A stretch of DNA of 64,000 nucleotides from Favolaschia claudopus. Taxonomy: Eukaryota > Basidiomycota > Agaricomycetes > Agaricales > Mycenaceae. Where the stretch lies: contig JAWWNJ010000194.1 in assembly GCA_037176885.1 (NCBI GenBank), forward strand, positions 292,433-356,432, written 5' to 3'. The position numbers and the translations under genes were made by a program. Within the stretch, counting starts at the first letter, position 1. Each line of letters opens with the position of its first letter. This document shows, one piece after another, positions 26,001 through 38,209 of the stretch. The notes under the pieces are model-generated. The model saw only the letters and a program-made list of their open reading frames with translations, was not told the origin of the DNA and ran no database searches.

Positions 26001-26352
26001 TAGGTCCTCGTTCCCGGCGCGATTCACGCGCTTCACAAGCAAACAATGGAGTGGATTATGGCCCATGGAAGTTTCGCCGTTGTGACTACAACACAGCTCC
26101 ATTCCCGCAGTGAAACGCCGCCTCAGTCGGTCTCTACTGCTCATCCCGCCTTTGCTACTCCAGCGCCGGTCGTTCCCGCTGATGTCATTGAAGAGTTCAC
26201 ACCAACTCGCACAAGTAGCAGCTCTGATATTGAATTCGAGCCTGTTGTGGGCAGCGTGAATTTAAATGAAGAGGACATGGATGATTCCGATCTGGACGGT
26301 GAAGATGTCCTCGATTCGTTCGAAGATCCCACGCCCGGTGAGGCTCAGCCGG
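23027..26352 (+). repeat. Duplicated 3.3 kb unit, copy A1
   Basis: This stretch is nearly identical to 29781-33312 in direct orientation. The match begins at TTTGGCTCATTAATCAAG in both copies and runs to the point where copy A2 is broken by an LTR. Differences are a few substitutions, many one-base indels in homopolymers, and one ~195 bp insertion present only in A2. Confidence 0.92.
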
Positions 26353-28500
26353 TGAGTTATTCGTGGAGTATGGAATGTAGCTCACAAGCGATGTAGAATT
26401 TGACTGAAATGCAAGGTATCGAGGCACTGCAACAAGGAATTAACGAGGCATGAGCCTACGTGTGTCCTGTATTCACTTCAATTTCTTACATATTGGACAG
26501 GATTCACCGGTTTCAACCATCCTTGAACGTGTGGACCAAACTTGGTGCTTGATTTACGAAGCTGTTGAGTCCGAGGTCCGACTCGGAGTCTGAGCCTCTA
26601 CCTTCTCGCGTGCTTGATGATGCATTCCATTTCATGGATCGACTTCTGCGGCCTTTATCCAAGAAGCACTCTGCATTCAAGGCTTTCTCCCATGATTTTA
26701 GCGAGGCAATTTTTATTCGGGATCGGTCCGATGAAAACAGCGGTTCGAACAGTCCTCGAGAAGCATGGTATAAACTGGGGATTATGCAAAACGGGCAATG
26801 TCCGCTGCACTCAATCGCCGCATTCGTCGTTATATTCCCCGACGAACCGTGCTGTTGGAGCGGGTGAGAGTCTTGTTTACAGCTTATGCAGACATGCGCT
26901 GCACAGCGAAGAAAACAAGAGGATCATTTTTCACCGATGAAGCGAAAGAAATGGCCCGAAATCTCCTCAAGGACGGTGCACAGAGGGTATCTTTCGGACC
27001 CTCCGAATATTCCATTGTACTATCTGATGGGAACTGACCGCGATGGCCTCAATTTGTACCGGACAGTTCGCGGGCACCAACTCTGTCGAAGGTGGATTCC
27101 ATATGGCTGTCAGACGCATTTTTGGGTCCCTTCGGGCGTCACCTGAACTGGCAGAATGTATTTTAATTAACTGGATCCTTCGGCGCAACCTCAAGGTAAT
27201 GTTTATGGTACAATTTATTCAACCCTCCTTATTTAATATGTTCGACTCGGAGCAGGTCGGGTTTCATAATCGCACAGGGCGCAAGTACCGTGGACACTTT
27301 GACATCTGGACTCGCGACGAAATTGTCGAGTTGGCTACAAACGCTGGCATGACACCATCCTTCCCCCTTCCTCGTGTGCTCTCCACTCGCATCGCAACAT
27401 CCGAAACTATCGGTATCTTGCCCATGTCAAAATCACTCGCTGAAAATCTCAACATCGTCACCCTCCCGCGGCCACATATCACCGGCGTACCACACCACCG
27501 AGACACCCCGGTTCATGTCTTGACACGGCTCAGCACCAAACCGACAAATATTTACCGCTATCTCCAGCTGCGACAGCTCGTGCTGTTCGCAGTTCTTCCT
27601 GTTCACACCCTCGCTGAGTATATCTTGTTCAAAGAACTCATCAACAACCCGATGTTCAAAAAGGGAGGAAAAGTCAGCCCGCCGCACGAACATTACAACA
27701 ACATCGACTGGGATAAATTCTGCAAGTTTTGGAATGCACAGTGCAATATCCAATCCCGAGCAATAACGGACTCAAAACCAGCGACTTTACTACAAAGTCC
27801 CCCCTTCAGCTCGAATCACACCACAAGAAAAGCATCTTGCTTACCTCCGAACGTACCACCCTCGCCTCGGGTGATAATTTTGTTGCTCGCCAGCCGTTTC
27901 TCGACATCATCACTGCTGACAATAACGCCGCACCGATGTCCTTCCCGCAATTCCATTTCCTGATGGCGAGACAGACCTTTCTATCGGTGGTCAGTTCATT
28001 TTACCATCCAGCTACCTGAAACTGACGAATTTTATATCTTGTTAGGCGAAACCAACGATCCCACCTCGTTTGACCGCATGGCTGTGCGTCCCAAAGCTGG
28101 GGAGCCTCGAGACGCGGAGTATATTGATCTCGAGCCTGTGACTGAAAGCGTACCTTCAGCGTTGGTTGTCGACAACATCAGCCCGCCAAGTCAGCCGCCC
28201 ATACCAGCTCTTCCCCTTCCCTCCGGTGATTTTATCCACCCCACCCATCCAACAAGGAGGACCGTTGTTTCAAACCTTGTTGCCGAACGCACAGGCAACA
28301 CGAGCGGGACCAGCAAAGCACGCTCCACGCCGGTGCGCCCTTTGCGTCAACAGTTTGTGTGAAAGGCGGCTCCGGTGTGCAGGGAGGGGAGGGACAGGTA
28401 CGTTGTACATGTCCGCACCCGTCACCGGCACCTGGTGTTAAGATCAAACCAAAATACACTGAAAGAGATAAATATTGCACACCTGGCGCAGCAGAAACAA
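23183..28500 (+). CDS. DUF6729 / 3'-5' exonuclease-like large protein, copy 1 (frame broken)
   Basis: A multi-exon gene family of agaricomycetes, function unknown. In order: a basic, AT-hook-like N-terminus (RKGAGRPPNSNKQP, ~23260); an acidic region (23640-23840); a DUF6729-like Cys-rich segment (ICTCGGALSRNGF, then FICDDRR and CGKSW, 24030-24260); a conserved block with KPLTIAKADHTFD (~24680) and PVTEWTDLP (~25090); an RNase D-like 3'-5' exonuclease region (KIYIFK, IKIGHDIRRSL, then LECLWEIY; 25310-25760); an acidic linker (26200-26340); a conserved C-terminal block (GTNSVEGGFHMAVRRIFGSL, WDKFCKFWNAQC; 27070-27760); and a Cys-rich tail (28340-28440). The third exonuclease motif lacks the expected Asp. 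Frames break at homopolymers, for example the T-run near 23890, where copy 2 is in frame. Start is at 23183 because of the basic N-terminus; the end is approximate. Confidence 0.6.
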
Positions 28501-29780
28501 CAGCGGTAGTATTCTTCTGTTATAGATTACTTAGTATCTGGATGTTGGATGTGTTGCTCATTTCTCTTGAGCCCTCAATACATTCAGATCGCACGAAGTT
28601 TGCAATAATTTTGCGGTTCGACAAAGTATATATCATTTGTTATCGACTACATGATGTTTAGTGCAACAAACGCGGCCTATCCATCTACTTCTTCCGTGGC
28701 GCTGCAGCATAGTGTAATGTTCGTGTTGGTGCCGCCGTTGTCGCGCGGCTCGACGACTGTCGAGGGCGCACGACAATACCAACATTGACATTCGGGAAGT
28801 GAAGCTAACAGAAACTGGTATGAGACGGATGGAGATGTACGTAGAATATTATTACGCACCTTTGCAACCGTTGAACGACCGAACTCGGCCTTCCAAACCG
28901 GCTGCGCGTGTAAAATCAGCGTGTCTGATAGCATGAGGGCCGTTTGCACAAGCAAAACCGAGAGGATGGCCGTGTGTTTGGCTAAAGCGAGGTCACGGGG
29001 TGACGCTGAGGAAAGAGAATCTAACATGAGAACAAGGAACGATATAGAATTAGTACTATTGCGCACCTGAAAATCTCTTGACATTCAAAACACAGCTGCG
29101 AAGAACATCGTCTCTGAGTTGCGAGGCTGAAGGCGTGAGGTGAGGGTGAGTTGACAGTGTGCACTGGAAGAACATTCCCGGGAGTCGTTGGTTCGAGCGA
29201 TGACAAGAGAGACGCAAGAAAGTGCGGGAGATGTCACGGTGGAAGTCGTGCGGGGGGACCAGAGGTGAGCATGCGAAAAGAGAGCGCGAGAAACGGAGGC
29301 AGCAGTTAGAAGCAACACAAAGAGGCGGCCAGCAGACGACACAAAGACGCACCGCCGCCGTAGGCAGCAGCGGTGCGGGCAAGAGGAGCGCGATGGAGGG
29401 TGTTGGCAGAAGTCGAGATTCGGATCTATCGGACAATCGGACGCAGACGCGAACGATGACAGCCTCGGGCTGTGTGCGGGATCCGCCGAGGACATCTTGA
29501 ATTTGATTCGCTGGATTATGTCCCAAGGAGGCACTTGCTCCGAAAGGACATACCTTATACCATATCTTGAATAACATTGATTTGCCCGTTTATGGCAAAA
29601 GTTTTCAAGATCTCGACGCGTTCTGTGCGCGCCACACTCAATTTCAGAAGCTGAAACCCTGGAACTAGGGTCTAAGGGACTTGGTTAGTCTCTCCCTTTT
29701 CTCCCTTTTCTCTCTCTCTTTTTTGCAACTTGAAATCTTGAATTCGTCTGGCTCTCCACAGACATAATTAATAAGCCAAA
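28501..29780. other. Spacer between the two DUF6729 copies
   Basis: No confident gene. A minus-strand frame at 28677-29084 contains a hydrophobic stretch (ALAKHTAILSVLLVQTALML) that could be a fragment of a small membrane protein gene, but I cannot extend it. The 29690-29730 stretch is pyrimidine-rich (TCTCTCTCTT) and precedes the palindromic junction of the second copy. Confidence 0.4.
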
Positions 29781-29807
29781 TTTGGCTCATTAATCAAGTC
29801 TGTGGAG
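29754..29807. repeat. 54 bp near-palindrome at the left end of copy A2
   Basis: The left arm 29754-29780 is the reverse complement of 29781-29807 at 24 of 27 positions, with a perfect centre GCCAAATTTGGC. The right arm is the first 27 bases of the duplicated unit, so an inverted copy of the unit's own end sits directly in front of it. Copy A1 has no such inverted arm. Confidence 0.85.
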
Positions 29808-29937
29808 GCTTATGTCCAAAAAAGGCATACCTTTGTGTTCCTACTTATCCCGACGGATCCGTTGATGTTCCGATTCACACGTGCGACGTGATTGACAGAT
29901 TGCACTGCAATTGCATCTTCCTCTTCCCGCGACTGCC

Positions 29938-32900
29938 ATGGGCTTCACCAAACGAACGAAAGAAGACGCCGAAGAAGGCAAAAGGACCCCACGGCGGCTT
30001 CCGCAAAGGGCGCAGGGCGACCGCCGAACTCAAATAAGCAACCGAAACCCATCCAGCCGGTCAAAGCACCCCATCCGAGGAGGAGTTTCGGCGAACCTCT
30101 TCGGTGGGCTTCCAGCCATCGACTCGCAGTCGGCGTCTGTCCCCCTGCCTTCTTTCAACCTTATAATTCACACACACGCGCAACACTCGGTATTTCTGCG
30201 CAATCGAGCCGTGCCGATGTCGGAGAAGGAACTACTGTACATCCATCTACAACGGCATTTTACTCGCAGGCGCCGCCAACAATTCCAGTAAGCTCCACGG
30301 ATCGTATGTATTCTTATATTTGCTGTCTTGTCCATTATTATGGTTCATATTTTCAGCAAGCACCGGAATAGCTGCTGGGCATTGGAGACAGCTCAATTCC
30401 GAGTTTGAGTTTATCACCGAAAAATGACGAGCATGCGGATATCGCCGCCGGCGATTGCAATATTGACGAGAGCCTCGTAAATGAGGCGTTGGATCATATT
30501 CATCCTGACGCGGGTAGCGCGGAAGCTGGAATCGGCGCGGATGAGACTGTTGTTGACTCTGAAATTCACAAACAACTTGTCGAACTGAAAGCGCGACTTG
30601 ACCGCGAGATCAAAGTTCACAACATGCCGCTTTGCTACGTTCGAGGCAGTTTTTACGATCGCCCTCCGCATCCGGTGTTCGCACTCCACAATGGTATGAA
30701 AGTAAACGGTCTTGATCCAAGAGACCTCTACTTGCGGGACGTATTTATATGGCTTCCATACTTACTTCCTGGAAGTCCAAAGCGATTTATCTGCACCTGT
30801 GGAGGTGCATTATCTCGCAATGGTGCGCTTTTTGCGGTCTTTGGTTAATAATTCAACTTATGTAATTTACTTCAACAGGGTTCAACGATGATCCAATTGC
30901 TCGCCGTGTTCGTCACATTCCAGACGACTTTTTCTTGTTCACAAATCGATTCATTTGTGATGATCGACGGTTGAATGAACCAGGATGCGGTAAAAGCTGG
31001 CAGGGTACCGATCCACATGTTTTTGGCGCAGCTGCCCCGGCAAGTGCAAGTTGCATTTCCCTGGTAAAATCTCGAACACTGCCGTTTCATTTTCGGGTAA
31101 CCTGACTCCTTTCCTCTAGCCTACATTTCTCCTCGCGCGCCATTTCAAAGTTGTTGATTCGTCTTCATGAGAAACAGTTTTTCTCATCGACACGGTGCTG
31201 CGCCATTTGCCGAAATGGTCGCTGAAGTTCAATATCTGTCGCAGGCAGACAATGAACTAATGTACACTGCGGCGGCCAATTCTTATGGCCAAACAGGTCT
31301 GCAACAGTTCTCCTCTTTTGATTGATCCAAAGGGATATGCTGGATCCCCGCCCTCGGCACCGTATTTGAAGGGGCTTTTCACCGACGTTGTTTCCGCGCA
31401 CCGTGTTTTCATCGAGCGCGATACAGCAAAAAAGCCGTTGACGATTGCGAAAGCAGATCATACATTCGATGTAAGCCAATTCACTATCATTTTACGATTC
31501 GCTCAAATTTGCCTCCTTAGGTTTTGAAGCATATGGGTGGCGTGAAAGGCGAAACGGATATTCACTCGCTGCCTATACTTGCATGAACGAGTTCGAGGAA
31601 GCCCGGTGGGCACTCAATTGTCTACTCAAAGTCCGCTCGAACATGTTGAAGACATGTTACGAGTACATGTTTCAAGGGCCTCGAAGCCTCACAAAATCCA
31701 CCGACTCAGATATTATATACAGATTCGCCGCAAGGTAGCCAAAATCATTTTCCGAAAAATTGGACTCATTTTTTTTTGCCAGGGGAGCGATCTTTCCATG
31801 AGCGGATTAATACAGCCATGACTTTGAACGTCGTACCTGTTACGGAGTGGACTGATCTTCCGCGGTTCGCAGTGCAACCCAACATCGCAACGGTCTTGGT
31901 TTCCGACTCGATTCAAATCGAAGACGCAGCAAATGAAATTCTCCATGATTTCTTTGGTTATAGCTCACCATCGCAGCTCTATCTGGTTGCACTGGCGATA
32001 AAATCAGAGCAACGTGCAGGTGAGAAATCTCCCCGACTTCACTTCATTCAGCTCCGAACGCGAAACAAGATATATATATTTAAGGCAAGATACAATACAG
32101 TACATTTTATTCAAAACCATCTTTGCTAAATAGAGCGTTTGCGACGCAGCCGTTGGAGCCATCCGATGGCTAATTCGCGTTGCGTCATCTGGTGGCTCCA
32201 CCCGCCAAAACTGGGCGCCAATGGCTGCCGGAGCCATTGGGCGGCTATTTTGGCGGGTGGAGCCATCGCGTAACGCAACGCAAAATCAGCCGTTGGATGG
32301 CCCCAACGGCTCGTGCGGCAAACAGGCTAATACGGAATAGGTTTCTCAACTGCGATCCCCGAGCGACGTCTTACCATCACTCCGGTTCCATCTTGACCAA
32401 CTCATCCATCATCAAAATTGGTCACGATATTCGACGTAGTCTCCAAACCATCTCCCAGGCATTCTCGATTCAAGATATTGAAGCGAGTCTGGCCGGGAAA
32501 AATCCAATCGATTCTGGATTTGGCCAAATATGCAAAGCTCAAAGGCCGGGTAGACTCACCCCTCGCCTCGCTCCATGACTTGGCCGGTGCTATACTTCAT
32601 AAATCTTTTTCTATCCCTGCTCCTACGACTCCTTGGGTTGCCCATCCTCCCAAACCATGTCTGCTGAACTCGAGTGCCTCTGGGAGATTTATGTTACACT
32701 CAGTAAACTGGATTCAGTCGGCCTTCGCCTTCAGCAGACTCAGGCAGAAACCAATGGGCAGCTTGTAACCCTCGTACAAGCATGCAAACCCGTTGCAGAA
32801 GGCTCGATTGTCGGTCAGCATGAAGGTTATCTTGACGCAGTGATGGATGATGAAGGCAACACGAAACGAATCAATATATCTCGCTCACGCTCACTGATCA

Positions 32901-33312
32901 AGATTTCAAAGGTAGAATGTGCATGAATCGTCATTTCTGTTCTTAATTTACATCTTCTAATAGGTCCTCGTTCCCGGCGCGATTCACGCGCTTCACAAGC
33001 AAACAATGGAGTGGATTATGGCCCATGGAAGTTTCGCCGTTGTGACTACATCACAGCTCCATTCCCGCAGTGAAACGCCGCCTCAGTCGGTCTCTACTGC
33101 TCATCCCGCCTTTGCTACTCCAGCGCCGGTCGTTCCCGCTGATGTCATTGAAGAGTTCACACCAACTCGCACAAGTAGCAGCTCTGATATTGAATTCGAG
33201 CCTGTTGTGGGCAGCGTGAATTTAAATGAAGAGGACATGGATGATTCCGATCTGGACGGTGAAGATGTCCTCGATTCGTTCGAAGATCCCACGCCCGGTG
33301 AGGCTCAGCCGG
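29938..33312 (+). pseudogene. DUF6729 / exonuclease-like protein, copy 2 (3'-truncated)
   Basis: Carries the same N-terminal basic region, DUF6729-like Cys segment, exonuclease region and acidic linker as copy 1. It then stops at 33312, where an LTR starts two bases before the position at which copy 1 continues with a splice-donor-like gtgagt. It lacks the conserved C-terminal block and the Cys-rich tail. Some frames are better preserved here than in copy 1 (GSFYDRPPHP at ~30650), others worse, with one-base homopolymer indels in both. A MITE interrupts it at 32133-32326, between two exonuclease motifs and near a presumed intron. It is most likely non-functional because of the lost C-terminus. 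Confidence 0.8.
32133..32326. mobile_element. ~195 bp fold-back MITE
   Basis: Present in copy A2 and absent from the same place in A1, where the sequence runs gctaaatacggattagg without a break. The two halves are inverted repeats of each other over about 90 bases; GTGGCTCCACCCGCCAAAA on the left matches TTTTGGCGGGTGGAGCC on the right. The A/T-rich flanks taaata (left) and taatac (right) suggest a short target duplication, which would fit a Harbinger- or Mariner-type element. It has no coding capacity. Confidence 0.85.
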
Positions 33313-34737
33313 TGAAACGCTTGCTATTGGTTTACTGTATAACTTTATTCGTAGAGATAATAAATCCCTTCAAACAAAATCCACACAACTTCAGCTTCGC
33401 GTGCGAGTCGGGGTTCCAGTAACGTATCTACTGTGGCAATCTGACTATATTCCTCAATCCGAGGATATATGTTATACAATTCAAGGTGTCTTGACTCGAT
33501 TAAACTTGCTTTGAGTTGGCGCGACTCGATCCTATTTGAGCCTCTCGAACTCAGGACTTAGTCTTTCGCAATGTCGGTTGGTTGTAGGAGTCTAGGTAAT
33601 TTATCTTGTTCAAGTTTCCTTTCAATCCGTTGGAATATGGCACTTGACTGTTAAGTCGCGCTTAATCCCTTGTACTCGCGTTTCCCTTGTCTCAGAATTC
33701 CGTTTCACGCGTATGGTTCCCGTTCAAATTTACTTAGTTCACGCGTTTAACAAATCTCTGATCAAATCACAAGTCCAATTTATAGATTGAAAACAAAACA
33801 GAAAACTAGTTAAGTTCCCTGGGTTGTCCCACTGGATGTGAACACTCTTTACTGAACGTGCGGCTGATAGCTTACACGGACAATCAAGGAGGGAGCAATC
33901 CACTGGAGCCCAGCTAATAATTTACAGGCTTTATATACTACGCTCGAATAAATATTTACATCTCAATTGGGTATCTACCTACGTGTCCTGGTACGTGTAT
34001 TGTCCTTATTTAGCAGACGAGGCTGTTAAGTCACGCCTGTGTGTCGTGGTGGCACGCGCGAGTAACGTGTAAGTACACGAGGAGTCACTATCGCATTTAT
34101 CGCGTCGATCCCTCGTGATGGTCACGTGTGCGTGATGGATCCTCTCGATCCTTGACTCGATACTGGCTTCTATCCCACTCATCGCGGCTAGCCTTTCGAG
34201 GATACGAATGTTCCTGCTACGTGCCTCGCCTCGAGGTAAGGTCCTTCCGGTCCTTGCCAGAACTTCTAATTCGTCTTGAGTAGAGAAATCTCTTCAAGAT
34301 CATTGATCCTATGATGATCCGCTCTTCGGCATCTTCGGCAATCCTTCTGCCGCTACTCGGTTTCCCTTGGTTCGTCGTTCCGCGACTCGAATCCCTTGAT
34401 CTTGGCCTAGGCGCGCTGCCTAAGTATTCCCCCAATGTTATCCCATGTTCCTTGATGTCCCCTTAGGTCCCAATTCAATTGGTAGAATGGTTGGACTTAG
34501 AAGAGGGATTGTTATCCTTGACTACCGTGTACGAGTACCCATTCTGGATAATCATAAGTCGTAGACAAGTCTAGCTTTCCTTGCATCATCTAGTTAACAG
34601 CGCGGGCACGCTTTAACCCTCCGAGATATATTCCAAGAGATGTTCCTATATTCCTCTTAGTTCAAACACGCGTTATATAATATTAAACATGTTCAAAAAT
34701 TGAGAAAACACGGGGTGTTTTCATCCCAGGCCTATCA
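33313..34737 (-). repeat. Left LTR (3' LTR of the element), 1,425 bp
   Basis: Begins TGAAACGCTTGCTATTGG and ends GGCCTATCA. Against the right LTR I find one substitution (C at ~33967 versus T) and six single-base indels, nearly all in homopolymers. These account exactly for the two-base length difference. Near the inner edge is a short inverted repeat (gaaaaca/tgttttc). The small minus-strand frame at 34217-34435 is duplicated in both LTRs and is probably not a gene. Confidence 0.96.
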
Positions 34738-34751
34738 TCTCCCCATTTCAT
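34738..34751 (-). other. Polypurine tract
   Basis: In the sense of the element (minus strand) the bases directly before the 3' LTR read ATGAAATGGGGAGA. This is purine-rich and abuts the LTR start, as expected for the plus-strand primer of a Ty3/Gypsy element. Confidence 0.75.
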
Positions 34752-35235
34752 AAATCTCGAGCGTCCCCGCTCGATTTTGCACGCGCGTTATTCCAATCTC
34801 GAGGCGTAATCCTGTTTACGTCACTGCCGACACTCCTGAGGTCACCCGAGCGGAACCAAAATTCACTTTGATCTAGTTACTTTTATGGTAACCCTCGCCT
34901 CGGCTAATCCCAATTCCTTAATTTTCAGCGCGGGACGGTCCTCTCTCAAGGCAAGCCTACTTAAGAGCCACCTCTGCTCTTGTGGTCATTGATATGACTA
35001 GTGTTCACGTGTTAGCCACGCCCCTTTGCTGATTTTGCCCAATTCTAGGCCAGTTTTGGAATTTCCTCGACATATTCATTTGTCGCGGCTTCGAAGAAGC
35101 TGCGTCAATTCAGAGAGAATCTGGGCTCAAGACTTCTTAGAGCTTATCATTTCCGTGGGAGATGGTCCGTGCGCGACTGTATTGGCTGCGCAACTAAGGA
35201 CAACTTCCCCATTCTTTTCTCTTTCCAACCCCACT

Positions 35236-38209
35236 ATGAACTTCACCGACGACTTCCCCGCCGTCCGCGACCTCGCGCGCGTTAAATATGGCCTTCCGCC
35301 GTCTTACGGCGCTAGCTCAGCACCCTTCCCAATCACTGAAGAGCACGTAAAACTGCCGCCAAAATCTCCCTATTATCCCCTTCACTCTCTCGAGGCAGAC
35401 CAATTCCTTCGCCTGTCTCCGGACGACCGCAAAGCCCTCGTTTTTCTTGAACACCCCATCGTCGTTCGGTTTATAGGTCTTATCAAGGATCGCAGCCGTA
35501 TCCTTCGATCCAGCCCCGTTTTCTTGCAGTTCATTATCGATCAAGTCCGCCCCATCCTGGTGCGTCCTATACGTTTCCTTTTTCTCTTTCAAAGGGTGCT
35601 TATCTTCCCTTTTTCTAGACCCACTTCCGTCAGAAGCACTTCGACTCCATTCCATTGACGCCTCTCTTGCGTCGAGTCTTATGTGGGATCGCGCAGGTTG
35701 TCGAGATTGCCCGTCGAAACAAGCTCGTGACTCTCCCTATCGAGTCCAAGTTCCTGCTCCCCGCCTTTATTCGTGACGACAAGGAGCGCCCGTGGCTCAA
35801 GGTGAGTACCGTTTTTAATCTCTTTATCCTGTCTCGATCTAATACTTTATTTCAGGAAGAACCTCTCCCGATGAACTTCCAGTTCGCCAATTCCTTTGAT
35901 CATTATCGCGACCACCACGTCGAAGATCCCTTGCTCACTCCTGCCGAGCACAATCTTCTTGTCGAGGCCAAGACCGAAAATTTGGACAACTTGTGTCTCC
36001 TGCACGACGAACTCATCCCGCTTCGTGCCTCGAACGTTCCCGTTGCTGAGGCCGACTTGCCTCGCGTTGTCAAAGTACTCGACAGGGCTGGTGATGACTT
36101 CGTAAGCTAGGCCCCCCCTTTCTACTTTCGACCCTTGACTCAAGTATTGCTATAGCTCAATATTACCGAGCACGTCATCCGAGAGTCGGTGTTCACTCGT
36201 CGCTTCATCAATACTATGTTTTCTCTCATAGACGCCGTCCCCGAGGATCGCCGCCCGTATTGGTGGAAGTATTGCTTCAAGAATCGTCCAGTCGAGGTAT
36301 GTCTCTTTCTGCAACTTCTTCCCCAAGTCTTCCCCTTTTCTAATCCTTCTTTTCCTCGTAGATGACAGAGTTCTTGCCCGTGGGCTTCCGGTTCCCTACC
36401 GAGAAGTTTGGCTATAGTCGCGAGCCTTTCCCATTGCAGACTCTAAAGGAACATGGCGACCCTATCGTGGATGCCTGGGTGTTCCATTGTCGAGAGGCTC
36501 AGCGCGAGGTTAAGCCACCCAGCCCTCCGCCTTCTGTTACGAAGCGCGACAAGACCCGGTCTCGCCACTCGTCCGTTCAGTCCGAGCCGCCGTCGCCCGC
36601 GACCATCGCGATGAATCTTAAAATACAGAGAGATGAGCTCCTCCGGGCCAAGGAGAAGGAACCTCTTTTTCTTCCCTCTGATTCGCCCGTCTCCGACCAC
36701 GAACCCATCGAGGAGGACCCTCTCTTGTTGAAGACGCCTCAACCCCCCGTTATCGTGGTCGTTCCTGCCCTTGCTCGTCCTGGTTCCGCTGTGACGAATC
36801 CCAAGTCGATTCTGAAGGTCAGTCTTCCTTTGAACGCCCTCATTTCCTTTTTACTCATGTTTTCTTTTCTTAGAAGCCCGCGGTTCCTCGCGTCAAGTTT
36901 CTCTTCCTCCGGTTGAGACCGAGGTCCCTCCACCACAGGATGATACTCCTCTTAACCCGAAGAAACGCGCCGCCCCGCCGACTTCAACCGTGAGTAATTC
37001 TGTAGATCCCGCTTCCGATTAGATCCTTTATCTAATCTAAATTGTCCTTAGCGTCCACAATCAACATGTCCTCGCGCGATCGCGCTGAGTCCATCGACAT
37101 TGATTTGGACTTCCCTGAAGTCCCCGCAGGAGCTTGTTCACCCTCGCCAGCCGATCTCGAGTCCTCCGATGGTGAAGACGAGCTCTCCGATAATGAACGT
37201 CCTCAAAAAACGCCAGAAAACGTCGGCTCGCGGTAACACTTCCACCCCGTCTCCTTCTAAAAAGGGACGCGGCAAGTCCACCGCCGTTCTTGAAGAAACC
37301 GTGGTCCTCTCGGATGGCAAACTCATCGCCAACAACCCGGAGACGTTTTTCCCTCCGTCCTCGCGCGTTCATCGCACTGGCAATACAGTCCTGTTCTTCC
37401 TGCCGACGCCGAGCCGATCAAGGTTGAAAAACTGTCGAACGTCCTGACTTTGGCCAAGTCCGATAATATTTTGGTAAAACGCTCGACTTAATCGTTTTTC
37501 CACTCGCGCTAACTTAATTGTCTATTTAGCTCAACGGTGCCTGTCTGCCCTGCCTTCAGAGTTCCCGCGACGATTGCGAACACGGGATGTTTGCCCGTTG
37601 TTCCAATTGCGCTAAGAAGCATGGCTCGCACTGCAACCATAGCTTCACCGCTAAGGAGCAGAAAGGTTTGGCTCGCGCTCTCGAGCCGTATTCCAGATTA
37701 TCGATGAACCGTATGTTATTTCTTTATAACTTCCTTATTTGTCGTTACTGACCCCATTTTCAGGCGTAAACTCGGAGATCGACGCATTTTCGGACGCGTT
37801 CGAGATTTACGAGGGCCTTCGTCAGCCCTTCCTCAAGGCGCGCGCTTTGGTGATTTCCCTCGGGTCAAATGTTGGAGCTCGCCTTCGCGAGAACATAACC
37901 GCATACGGCCCAGAGAACGTGCCGGGGCTCGAGGACCTATCGGATGAGAGTCGCGAGGCGGTGATGCGTGCCTGGGGAGAAGGTGTTAACCTTCTTGCGC
38001 CAGAGGCCGAGGTCTCCAGACAACCTTCTCCAATCAACGTCGAAGACGACGAGGAGGATGTCGTGGGCTTAGCTCTCGCTGCTGAAGAATCTCTCCAGGC
38101 TCATCGTCGCGCGCAGGGTCCCGTCTCTGACCCTGGCGCCAGTTCTTCTCGCGATCCTATTCGTATTTCGCCTCGCAGGAACAAGGGTAGGAGGGACGAC
38201 GAAGCTTAG
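35236..38209 (+). CDS. Antisense cargo gene 1 of the retrotransposon, Zn2Cys6-like protein
   Basis: Lies inside the Gypsy element, antisense to gag-pol. Well-supported exons with GT-AG introns: 35236-35559, 35619-35801, 35856-36101, 36156-36296 and 36362-36817, then further exons to 38209. The N-terminus (MNFTDDFPAVRDLARVKYGL) has no known domain. The middle is Pro/Ser-rich with basic patches. A cysteine cluster at ~37545-37660 has spacing C-x2-C-x7-C-x7-C-x2-C-x7-C, close to the fungal Zn2Cys6 DNA-binding cluster (normally x6). After the cluster comes a helical stretch, then an acidic Ser-rich C-terminus ending in basic residues (RRNKGRRDDEA). Frames shift at about 36890 and between 37200 and 37440, probably by single-base indels. 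Intron and codon patterns look like a genuine gene. Its role in the element, such as transcriptional control or nuclear targeting, is unknown. Confidence 0.7.

Larger units (their letters stand above)
29781..33312 (+). repeat. Duplicated 3.3 kb unit, copy A2 (truncated by LTR)
   Basis: Direct repeat of 23027-26352. It contains a ~195 bp MITE not present in A1 and ends exactly where the left LTR begins at 33313. The remaining ~2 kb of the A1 gene is absent on both sides of the retrotransposon. Confidence 0.92.

Noticed and set aside
29056..29577. Minus-strand frames rich in Ser, Cys and Leu
   Set aside because: Two overlapping frames of similar length on the same strand, no domain, and no splice pattern linking them to other exons.
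34217..34435. 72-residue minus-strand frame, repeated at 50091-50351
   Set aside because: It lies wholly within the LTRs and is duplicated only because they are. No domain, and the position fits LTR regulatory sequence.
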